From JBCCSZ01 sp039199225 (GTDB taxonomy: Bacteria > Bacteroidota > Bacteroidia > Chitinophagales > Saprospiraceae), in contig JBCCSZ010000387.1 in the NCBI GenBank assembly GCA_039199225.1, positions 1 to 5,907 on the forward strand: DNA of 5,907 bases. The letters are read 5' to 3'. Every line of letters starts with the position of its first letter. Position 1 is the stretch's first letter. The notes under the pieces were generated by a model. The model did no database searches, had not been told where the DNA came from, and worked only from the letters and a program-made list of their open reading frames with translations. Position numbers and translations under genes: made by a program. Below, piece by piece: positions 1 through 5,907 of the stretch.

Positions 1-119
1 GACGAGACATCCTTGTACTTCAGAATCCCAGAAATCTCATTCTGAAAAAAATGCAAGGACATCACCAACATCGTAATCGCCCCAACAAAGAAAAATCCAA
101 TCAGTAAATATCTTTTCAT
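1..119 (-). CDS. N-terminus of a small membrane protein, cut by window edge
   Basis: The minus strand opens with an ATG at 117-119 and reads 39 codons without a stop to the window edge. The peptide begins MKRYLLIGFFFVGAITMLVM, and residues 4-24 form one strongly hydrophobic segment, followed by a polar stretch (HFFQNEISGILKYKDVS). It is therefore either an N-terminally anchored protein or the first helix of a polytopic one. The start is well supported because in-frame TGA and TAA codons lie just upstream (the last nine bases before the ATG hold no stop). The gene follows the flavin monooxygenase in the same direction after 92 bases and may be the last or a later member of that unit. I do not recognise the family with confidence. 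A first helix followed by a 'GIL...K' stretch is loosely like DUF2306 membrane proteins, but the diagnostic part lies outside the window. Confidence 0.6.
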   Translation of the reverse strand, partial: MKRYLLIGFFFVGAITMLVMSLHFFQNEISGILKYKDVS

Positions 120-196
120 CCGACCATTTTATCAGAAATGAGCCTGCACAATTGGCAATTAATGGAGCTATTCACAGAATCCCCAGCCAAAGGCAA

Positions 197-223
197 TCAC
201 CAAATCACCCCTCACGAAATCAC
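197..223. repeat. Pair of 12-bp near-identical direct repeats across a stop codon
   Basis: TCACCAAATCAC (197-208) and TCACGAAATCAC (212-223) are direct repeats with one mismatch, separated by CCC. On the minus strand the first copy met by the ribosome encodes the last codons of the monooxygenase gene (V-I-S-stop) and the second lies just past the stop. It may be a small slippage duplication. There is no inverted symmetry to suggest a terminator or an operator. Confidence 0.5.
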
Positions 224-1360
224 TCCTACCCCCTCCCCAATCGCTCCAGCAACCGTCTCCGAATCATTAAAAATCGTCCCAAGGATGCCACCGAGCTTGT
301 AGTTATCGAAGCCAACGAAATACAAGCCTTTGAAATCACCTGATCCGACCGGAGCTTTGGGAACGCCGTACCGATCCAAAAAAGGTTGGATGCCCTGGAT
401 GAAATCATCGACTTTGGCGCGGTAGCCGGTAGCGAGAATGACCTTATCAAAGGCGTGCTTTTGACCGTCGGAAAAGACGATGTGTTCGGCTTCGAAGTGG
501 TCGATGTCTGGTAAGATTTTGATTTTCCCTGCTTTGATGTGATCCACCGTTCCCAGGTCAATGACGGGCGTTTTGCCGGTTTCACGCAGTTGCTTGGCCG
601 GGGGCATGGTAGCCGTTCGCAGGCCATATTTCGACAAGTCGCCGACGACCAGCTTCCGAATCTGCGTTCCCAACCAATCGCCCAGTCCAAAGGGCAACTT
701 GGCCAGTTGGCGAGCGGTCAGCTGCGTAGGGCGGCCGTTGATGTCGCGAGGAACAATGCTGACAGGGCTTCGGACAGAGATGTAGGTTTCAACATCCGAT
801 TCGCTCAGGTCCAGCGCCAACTCAGCACCGGTATTGCCCATGCCAATGATCAATACCTTCTGACCAAGGAAAGGCTGGGTATTTTTGTAATGACGACTGT
901 GGATGATCTCCCCCTTGAAATCTTCCTGCCCTTTCCAGCTCGGCGAAAAAGGGACCCGGTTGACGCCAGTTGCAACGACCACATGCTGAGCCTCGAACAA
1001 TTTACCGTCGCTGGTACAGACCTCCCATCGGCCATCTTCCTGACGTTTGATGGATTCGGCAGCCGAGCCAAAATGCGGTTTAATGTCAAAGTGTTCAGCA
1101 TACTGCTCGTAGTAGCGAGCGAGGTCCTCTCGGGGAACATACAAGGGATAGCTCTCCGGAAAAGGCAAATGAGGCAAATGCGACAACTGCTTGACCGTAT
1201 GCAAACAAAGTCGATCGTAGTGATTGTGCCACGACCAGGCTATTTTCTCCGTTTGCTCAATGACTTCGAAAGACAGACCTGCATTACGAAGGCGCCCCGC
1301 AACCGCTAAGCCACCCGGACCTGCTCCCACAATAAGGGTATCGACTGTATGTGTTTTCAT
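212..1360 (-). CDS. YUCCA-like flavin-containing monooxygenase (NAD(P)/FAD-dependent)
   Basis: This 382-residue protein is a class B flavin monooxygenase (COG2072 type), expected to use FAD, NADPH and O2 to oxygenate a small molecule in the cytoplasm. Visible motifs are the FAD-binding GAGPGG at residues 12-17, the FMO signature FKGEIIHSRHY (FxGxxxHxxxY) at 148-158, the NADPH-binding GMGNTG at 173-178 and LATGY at 309-313. Between these, GDLSKYGL (240-247), TPVIDLGT (264-271) and a following IKAGKIK segment resemble plant YUCCA enzymes, which decarboxylate indole-3-pyruvate to auxin. The substrate here is unknown. Length fits the family and no key motif is missing. The frame could be extended to a TTG at 1384, but the ATG at 1360 places the Rossmann strand at the usual distance from the N-terminus and is preferred. 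The gene starts 40 bases after the SIMPL gene ends and is probably co-transcribed with it. Family is sure; reaction is not. Confidence 0.92.
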   Translation of the reverse strand: MKTHTVDTLIVGAGPGGLAVAGRLRNAGLSFEVIEQTEKIAWSWHNHYDRLCLHTVKQLSHLPHLPFPESYPLYVPREDLARYYEQYAEHFDIKPHFGSAAESIKRQEDGRWEVCTSDGKLFEAQHVVVATGVNRVPFSPSWKGQEDFKGEIIHSRHYKNTQPFLGQKVLIIGMGNTGAELALDLSESDVETYISVRSPVSIVPRDINGRPTQLTARQLAKLPFGLGDWLGTQIRKLVVGDLSKYGLRTATMPPAKQLRETGKTPVIDLGTVDHIKAGKIKILPDIDHFEAEHIVFSDGQKHAFDKVILATGYRAKVDDFIQGIQPFLDRYGVPKAPVGSGDFKGLYFVGFDNYKLGGILGTIFNDSETVAGAIGEGVGVIS

Positions 1361-1400
1361 GTTCTCGTTTTTGACTTTATCCAACTAATACCTATGCGAA

Positions 1401-2306
1401 TCATCGGTCCAATTCATATTGCATTTGCAAGCTCAATACATATTGAATGCCGACTACCGGATCGAATCCATTGATGATTTTATCAAAGCCGGACGTCTCC
1501 AAACCATTATAATAAAAAGTCTTATTTTTTCTAGCTTCTTGCCGGATATATTGGTTGGAATAATGCTTGGTTTGGACCTTCAGCCCCGAAGATTCGAAAG
1601 CTTCGTACTTCCGGTAGCGCGACTTTGGATATACGCTGTAGAAATTGTCAGACAGCACCCGGCTGTTGCCCGTCAAAGAGACTTTACTCGATTTCAGGTA
1701 CATCTTCTTCCTCAATTCTATCAGCTCTGCCGCCTCTTCGTACATCCGCTCATATATTTTGTTGACGTCCTTGTCGAGGTATTCTACTTTTATGAGATCG
1801 TAAACTTCTTGTTCGGCAGAAAGCTCTAGGAGTCGATCCAATTTTAAAATATCAGCAATTTTGATGATGATGTTTTTCTTGATTTCAAAGCCTCGTTGAA
1901 ATTGCTTGGCCTTGGTGTCATCCACTTGGTAGTCGTAGACTTTGGTCTGTGAGATGAAATCGACGTAGCAATCCTTTTCACTAATACCCAATTCCTTCAG
2001 ACTTTTTTTCAGCTTTTCGATCCGATCATTGATTTTCTGATTGCACGCTTGGACCGTTAATTCCTCCTGGTTCAGCCCCACAGCAACCAGATAGGCATCT
2101 GCTCTTTTGTTCAGAAGAATGTCTACGCTAACAATCAAAGTCGAATCTGTTGAGGTGATGCCTCGCGGGTGGATGCCCGTTTCCTGCACATAACTGCCAG
2201 AACTCCCACGACTGTTTCCATAAATCTGATTGCCACTCACCTGTCCATAGATTGGCACAGCGAGCAGAAAAAAACTGGACACCAATAAGCTGTTCAATAT
2301 CTTCAT
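1401..2306 (-). CDS. Secreted SIMPL-domain (DUF541/YggE-like) protein
   Basis: The protein has 301 residues. Residues 1-21 form a Sec signal peptide (MK, then a hydrophobic core, then VPIYG before Q22), with no lipobox cysteine, so it is likely periplasmic. A Gly/Ser-rich linker of about 25 residues follows. Residues about 55-200 look like a SIMPL domain: a strand with KRADAYLVAVGLNQEE, a long charged helix with paired Asn/Lys residues (NQKINDRIEKLKKSLKELGI), then 'SEKDCYVDF' and a Tyr-rich strand, then a second strand-helix unit rich in Glu/Lys. This order (strand, helix with a 'Lk..Gi...D' turn, strand) is how SIMPL proteins are recognised. Residues about 205-301 are less familiar, rich in Tyr, Lys and Ser, and end in a strand-like segment (YVLSLQMQYELDR). 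SIMPL proteins are envelope proteins of poorly defined function, some linked to oxidative stress. The gene begins 21 bases after the dehydrogenase stop, so translation within one mRNA is likely. The usual family PD motif is not obvious, so this is a divergent member. Confidence 0.75.
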   Translation of the reverse strand: MKILNSLLVSSFFLLAVPIYGQVSGNQIYGNSRGSSGSYVQETGIHPRGITSTDSTLIVSVDILLNKRADAYLVAVGLNQEELTVQACNQKINDRIEKLKKSLKELGISEKDCYVDFISQTKVYDYQVDDTKAKQFQRGFEIKKNIIIKIADILKLDRLLELSAEQEVYDLIKVEYLDKDVNKIYERMYEEAAELIELRKKMYLKSSKVSLTGNSRVLSDNFYSVYPKSRYRKYEAFESSGLKVQTKHYSNQYIRQEARKNKTFYYNGLETSGFDKIINGFDPVVGIQYVLSLQMQYELDR

Positions 2307-2327
2307 TTGTCGATCGATTTTTTCAAA

Positions 2328-3974
2328 TTAACCATTTTCCAATTTTTTACCCAGAATGGCTTGCGCGGCCACCCTTGCCGTGATGACACAGCCCCCCAGA
2401 AAAGTCCCTTCCAAAGATCGATGTCCGTGTAGGCCACCCCCACCGAAGCCGGCCGCTTCGCCGATGGCATACAAGGATGGAATGGGATGTTGTTGGCCGG
2501 ACGCATCTGCTTGGCTGAGGACTTGGGAGGAAAGGTCGGTTTGAATGCCGCCCAGACTTTTTCGCGATACGATAAACTCCCGAATGGCAATCAACGGTCT
2601 TGCCCCGGGGTCGTTAATCTTTTGAAACTTGCAGGTTCTTGCCTTGTCTCCTCGATACTGGCGGGCATGCGCAATGCGCCGCAATTGATCGTCATTGTGT
2701 AGGGCCGGACCTCGGTCGATTTGTGCATCATAGGCAGCTACATCTGCTTTGAGATAATCAAGCCGCACATGATTTTCCCCCGTTAAGGCATTCATTTTAT
2801 CAGCCAATTCATCTAAGCTGTTCGCCACTACAACATCTTCACATTTATCGATGATCTTATCCACTAACTTTCGATTTCCAGTTAGGAGCGTTTGCAAAAC
2901 AAAGCGGATAAACTTCTTGTCTCGCACCAACTCATTGTGTTCAGAACCCGAAATGGCGAACTCTTTCAGCGCAATTTTGTAGTTCAGTATTTGCCAGGAA
3001 TATTTCACCGGCTGTCGACAAATTTGCTCCACAATGTAGCGGGTATCATAAGGTGTTACCAAACGGACCGGACCAAAACGCTTGCCCTCATAGGTCATCC
3101 ACAAAGCTGATTTGCAAGGCACCAAACTCAGGCCATGGTCCTTTTTTCGCGGATTGTAATGGCGAATGCCGGCCGCATAATTCCACTGCTTATCGAGATT
3201 GCTGATTTGCCCGTTGATCTTCTTTGTAGCATCGTGTAAGTCACCAACAGCGTATTTATGGGCGCCATTGAGAATGACCTCCGGCGGACTCCCCCAGGCC
3301 CGAAACCAATTGGCTTTGACCCTTTCAATGCTGCCATTGATGCCACCACTGGCCACCACGACCACCTCTCCCAGAGCCGTAAAAGGCGCTCCATTGCCTT
3401 CCATCTTGCCGCTGACACCTTTTATTTGGTTGTTATCCTGCAAGATTTCCAATACGCGATGATCGAATATCAATTGGAGGTTGTCCGCCTTGGGATGATT
3501 TTTCAACTGCTTGACCAATGTCTCCATCAGGCCCCAACCCGTTCCCCACACCATGTGAAAGCGAGGGACCGAGTTGCCCGGTTCGTGCAAGCCCCTTTCC
3601 GCCCAGTTGACAACAGGAAAAAAATCGATGCCCCGATCGCGCAACCAGTCATAGCTATGAGGAGTACACAGGTGAACATACTGCTCTGCCCACTTCTTAC
3701 CCCAGTATTCTTTTTCGTCGAAAGCCGCATAAGAAAACCAATCTTTTAACGCCAAATCAATGCTGTCCTTAATACCACCTCTTCGCTGGTGGCGACTGTT
3801 GACAAAAAACATCCCCCCAAAAGCCCACTTGGCCAGCCCCCCAAAATTAGCCGCTGTATCCCGATCGAGAATCAATACTTTTTTACCCCCATCTAATAGT
3901 TCAAGGGCCGTAACGATCCCCGCTAAACCTCCTCCAACGATGACGACATCTGCCTGGTATTTTACTGGACTCAT
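2328..3974 (-). CDS. FAD-binding dehydrogenase (COG3573; fumarate reductase/KstD-like flavoprotein)
   Basis: This 548-residue flavoprotein belongs to the fumarate reductase/succinate dehydrogenase flavoprotein superfamily, in the 'predicted FAD-binding dehydrogenase' group (COG3573, about 550 residues) that is distantly related to 3-ketosteroid dehydrogenases. The N-terminal dinucleotide fold shows DVVIVGGGLAG at residues 9-19 and an acidic residue (D37) at the end of the second strand for the FAD ribose. NFGGLAKWAFGG, then GIKDSIDLALKDWF, then FFPVVNWAERG and GNSVPRFHMVWGTG, are family landmarks. The C-terminal FAD/active-site segment GEAAGFGGGGLHGHRSLEG starts at about residue 505 and is followed by a TFLGGC motif. 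No signal peptide or heme motif is present, so it is probably cytoplasmic. The electron acceptor and substrate are unknown. The ATG at 3974 is the only good start, as the frame has no other ATG before an upstream TAG. It is the first gene of the left unit and has a plausible promoter about 90 bases upstream. Confidence 0.92.
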   Translation of the reverse strand: MSPVKYQADVVIVGGGLAGIVTALELLDGGKKVLILDRDTAANFGGLAKWAFGGMFFVNSRHQRRGGIKDSIDLALKDWFSYAAFDEKEYWGKKWAEQYVHLCTPHSYDWLRDRGIDFFPVVNWAERGLHEPGNSVPRFHMVWGTGWGLMETLVKQLKNHPKADNLQLIFDHRVLEILQDNNQIKGVSGKMEGNGAPFTALGEVVVVASGGINGSIERVKANWFRAWGSPPEVILNGAHKYAVGDLHDATKKINGQISNLDKQWNYAAGIRHYNPRKKDHGLSLVPCKSALWMTYEGKRFGPVRLVTPYDTRYIVEQICRQPVKYSWQILNYKIALKEFAISGSEHNELVRDKKFIRFVLQTLLTGNRKLVDKIIDKCEDVVVANSLDELADKMNALTGENHVRLDYLKADVAAYDAQIDRGPALHNDDQLRRIAHARQYRGDKARTCKFQKINDPGARPLIAIREFIVSRKSLGGIQTDLSSQVLSQADASGQQHPIPSLYAIGEAAGFGGGGLHGHRSLEGTFLGGCVITARVAAQAILGKKLENG

Positions 3975-4211
3975 AAGAGATATTTTAAGGTAAACTGCTC
4001 GGCAAGTATTTTTGCAACTTGGGTTATCCTACAAAGCAATATGGAAAAGAAATTCTCTCCTCTAACAAATATAACAGTAAGTCACAAAAATCAAAGTACC
4101 ACCGACAAATGCAATTATCCAGGTGAATCTTCAACAAATGGGAGTGTAATTTTTTCTTTCCCGAAAATTCTGCTTTCTTTGACACATTCAAGTACACAAT
4201 CCACATAAAGA
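3975..4211. other. Divergent intergenic region between two transcription units
   Basis: This 237-base AT-rich stretch separates the start codons of the dehydrogenase (minus) and the MDR reductase (plus). It carries a good Bacteroidota-type promoter for the minus strand (listed separately). For the plus strand only a weak -7-like TTTCTTTG at 4174-4181 was found, lacking the TA pair and without a clear TTG at the right distance, so I do not call it. A 60-codon minus-strand frame (4206-4024) has no recognisable features. No riboswitch, hairpin terminator or RNA gene was apparent. Confidence 0.7.
4066..4095 (-). promoter_or_regulatory. Candidate Bacteroidota sigma-A promoter for the minus-strand unit
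   Basis: On the minus strand, TTTG (4095-4092) is followed after an 18-base spacer by TATATTTG (4073-4066), a full match to the Bacteroidota -7 consensus TAnnTTTG. The -33 TTTG is present with a spacer one base short of the usual 19-21. Transcription would begin near 4060 and leave a leader of about 85 bases before the dehydrogenase ATG. This is a pattern match only; AT-rich DNA gives such matches by chance. Confidence 0.5.
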
Positions 4212-5204
4212 ATGAATAAACAAGTCCTGCTTGCCAAACGCCCGCTTGGTCTTCCAGATGAGTCTACCTGGAACTTGGTCGAAACCGAAATCCCAACCAT
4301 CAAAGAAGGAGAAGTGCTGATCCGCAACGAATACATCTCCCTCGATCCAGCCATGAGAGGTTGGATGAACGATGCCAAATCTTACATTCCGCCCATCCCC
4401 ATCGGAGATGTGATGCGCGCCGGTTCCGTTGGCAAAGTCGTCGAATCCAAGCATCCTAAATATAAGGTTGGCGATTGTCTGAGCGGCTGGGGTGGTGTAC
4501 AACAATATGTGGCAACTGACGGGACCAATTGGTTCCAGGTTTATCCGGACATTGCACCGATGCCGGTCTTCATCGGTACCCTGGGCATGCCGGGTATGAC
4601 TGCCTACTTTGGCTTGTTGGATGTCGGCCAACCCAAAGAGGGAGAAACTGTATTGGTTTCTGGTGCAGCAGGTGCCGTGGGCAGCATCGTCGGGCAGATT
4701 GCCAAAATAAAAGGTTGTCGCACCGTGGGCATTGCGGGTGGACCCGAGAAATGCAAATACCTGATAGACGAGCTGGGCTTCGACGGCGCAATCGATTATA
4801 AAAATGAGGATGTCCGCGCCAGTATCAAAAGAGAATGTCCCAAAGGAATCGATGTGTACTTCGATAATGTAGGAGGAGATATACTGGACGCTGCACTGAC
4901 ACGCATCAACTTCAAAGCCAGAATCCCCATTTGTGGTGCTATTTCGCAGTACAATAACACGACTCCAATAAAAGGTCCATCCAATTATCTATCGATATTG
5001 GTCAACCGCGCTCGAATGGAAGGTTTCATCGTCATGGACTTTGCCAAGGACTACCGCAAGGCGGCCATGGAAATGGGACAGTGGATGGCAGCCGGCAAAC
5101 TCAAATCCAAGGAAGATATTTACGAGGGTATCGAAAATTTCCGCGAAACCTTCCTACGGCTATTCAGTGGTGACAAGATGGGTAAGCTGGTTTTGAAGCT
5201 GTAA
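4212..5204 (+). CDS. NADP-dependent MDR oxidoreductase (COG2130; CurA / prostaglandin reductase-like)
   Basis: This 330-residue protein is a zinc-free medium-chain dehydrogenase/reductase of the COG2130 group, which includes E. coli CurA (curcumin reductase), plant 2-alkenal reductase and mammalian prostaglandin reductase. These reduce the C=C bond of enones and enals with NADPH in the cytoplasm. The family signature SLDPAMRGWM lies at residues 43-52, the catalytic-domain hinge GMPGMTAYFGL at 125-135, the nucleotide-binding SGAAGAVGS at 150-158 and FDNVGG near residues 218-223. No cysteine/histidine cluster for structural or catalytic zinc is present, as expected. Length is normal (about 330-345). 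The ATG start is secure: an in-frame TAA lies only three bases upstream of it, and no Shine-Dalgarno sequence is seen. The gene is followed after 36 bases by acetyl-CoA synthetase in the same direction, with no hairpin between. The natural substrate cannot be told; detoxification of reactive aldehydes or ketones is the family's usual role. Confidence 0.94.
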   Translation: MNKQVLLAKRPLGLPDESTWNLVETEIPTIKEGEVLIRNEYISLDPAMRGWMNDAKSYIPPIPIGDVMRAGSVGKVVESKHPKYKVGDCLSGWGGVQQYVATDGTNWFQVYPDIAPMPVFIGTLGMPGMTAYFGLLDVGQPKEGETVLVSGAAGAVGSIVGQIAKIKGCRTVGIAGGPEKCKYLIDELGFDGAIDYKNEDVRASIKRECPKGIDVYFDNVGGDILDAALTRINFKARIPICGAISQYNNTTPIKGPSNYLSILVNRARMEGFIVMDFAKDYRKAAMEMGQWMAAGKLKSKEDIYEGIENFRETFLRLFSGDKMGKLVLKL

Positions 5205-5240
5205 AAGCCTTTTCGTTAATTTACCAACAAAAATCACCAA

Positions 5241-5907
5241 ATGACCACGCAAATAAAGTCCTACAGCCAGTACAAAAGAGTTTATCGCAAAAGTGTCAAA
5301 GACCCGGAAGGTTTCTGGGCCGAACAAGCCGAAACTTTCAAGTGGCGCAAGAAATGGAAAAAAGTACTCGATTGGGATTTTAAAAAGCCCGATGTCAAAT
5401 GGTTCGTCGGTGGTAAATTAAACATTACCGAAAATTGCCTCGATCGACACCTCAAGGACCGAGGGGACCAAGTAGCACTACTCTGGGAACCCAACGATCC
5501 CAGTGAAGCCTATAAATCTTACACTTACAAAGAACTCCACGCCGAAGTATGCCGCTTCGCCAATGCCCTGAAAGCCAATGGTATCCAAAAGGGCGATCGC
5601 GTTTGCTTCTATATGCCCATGGTCCCAGAGTTGGCCATCGGGGTTTTGGCCTGTGCGCGCATCGGAGCCATCCACTCCGTTGTTTTTGCTGGCTTTTCCG
5701 CCACAGCACTCGCCGACCGCATCAAGGATGCCAGTTGTAAAATGGTGATCTGCTCAGATTTTAACCAGAGAGGCAGCAAGGTCATACCCGTCAAAGCAGT
5801 GGTAGACGAAGCCTTGAAAAAGCGTTGTCGATCTGTCGAAACGGTCATCGTTCACCGAAACAGTGGAGAAAAGGTCAAGATGAAGAAGGGACGTGACAAG
5901 TGGTGGC
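5241..5907 (+). CDS. acs: Acetyl-CoA synthetase, N-terminal third (partial)
   Basis: The frame reads 222 codons from ATG 5241 to the window edge without a stop. The protein is the start of AMP-forming acetyl-CoA synthetase (usual length about 630-650 residues), which activates acetate to acetyl-CoA via acetyl-AMP. Diagnostic points are the N-terminal DPEGFWAEQA (21-30), the KWF..GKLN...NCLDRHL block (53-71), GDRVCFYMPM after about residue 118, RIGAIHSVVFAGFS at 140-153 and LADRI just after. The final GRDKWW (217-222) matches the 'GRD.WW' segment of E. coli Acs. The ATP-binding loop, the acetyl-pocket tryptophan and the C-terminal acetylated lysine lie beyond the window and cannot be checked. 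An in-frame TAA at 5217-5219 with no ATG between fixes the start. It sits 36 bases after the MDR reductase and may be read through from it; a promoter-like TAATTTAC at 5217 is too weak to call. Confidence 0.96.
   Translation, partial: MTTQIKSYSQYKRVYRKSVKDPEGFWAEQAETFKWRKKWKKVLDWDFKKPDVKWFVGGKLNITENCLDRHLKDRGDQVALLWEPNDPSEAYKSYTYKELHAEVCRFANALKANGIQKGDRVCFYMPMVPELAIGVLACARIGAIHSVVFAGFSATALADRIKDASCKMVICSDFNQRGSKVIPVKAVVDEALKKRCRSVETVIVHRNSGEKVKMKKGRDKWW

Noticed and set aside
539..1309. 256-codon open frame on the plus strand
   Set aside because: It lies wholly antisense to the flavin monooxygenase, whose motifs are clear, and its translation has an Arg/Gln-rich composition with no recognisable domain.
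1361..1384. Eight-residue N-terminal extension of the monooxygenase from a TTG codon
   Set aside because: An ATG eight codons later gives the normal distance to the FAD-binding motif; TTG starts are rare in this group and nothing favours it.
3998..4016. Short inverted repeat GCAA/TTGC in the dehydrogenase leader
   Set aside because: A four-base stem is too small to call a terminator or regulatory hairpin.
4024..4206. 60-codon minus-strand frame in the intergenic region
   Set aside because: It has no recognised motif or ribosome binding site, and it overlaps the best promoter candidate. Open frames of this size are common by chance in such DNA.
4188..4631. 147-codon open frame on the minus strand
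   Set aside because: It is antisense to the N-terminal half of the MDR reductase, with no family resemblance. The His/Asp-rich look comes from reading the complement of the real gene.
5192..5224. Possible acs promoter: TTTG, 21-base spacer, TAATTTAC
   Set aside because: The -7 element matches only four of six defined positions, and the -33 part lies inside the upstream gene's last codons.

Overview
The window reads as ordinary chromosomal DNA of a Bacteroidota bacterium, possibly from the Saprospiria/Cytophagia side. This is an inference from four things. Start codons have no clear Shine-Dalgarno sequence and sit in A-rich leaders. The best promoter candidate matches the Bacteroidota -33 TTTG / -7 TAnnTTTG pattern. 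A secreted SIMPL-type protein with a lipid-poor Sec signal is present. GC content is moderate and even. No rRNA, tRNA, CRISPR array, insertion sequence, phage gene or origin was seen.

Layout: two divergent transcription units share a 237-base intergenic region (3975-4211). The left unit runs on the minus strand. In transcription order it holds a COG3573-type FAD-binding dehydrogenase (3974-2328), a secreted SIMPL/DUF541 protein (2306-1401), a YUCCA-like flavin monooxygenase (1360-212) and the first 39 codons of a small membrane protein cut by the window edge (119-1). The gaps of 21, 40 and 92 bases suggest an operon, at least for the first three genes. The right unit runs on the plus strand: a zinc-free MDR reductase of the CurA/prostaglandin-reductase family (4212-5204), then, 36 bases later, the first third of acetyl-CoA synthetase (5241 to the window end).

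How they may work together: the left unit pairs two flavoenzymes (a flavoprotein dehydrogenase/reductase and an NADPH-dependent monooxygenase) around a cell-envelope protein, which suggests oxidation of a small molecule, but no substrate can be read from the sequence. The right unit is plain carbonyl/enone detoxification plus acetate activation. I do not see a convincing new defence, mobile or RNA-based system. The most unusual points are the close resemblance of the monooxygenase to plant YUCCA auxin-synthesis enzymes and its gene neighbourhood.
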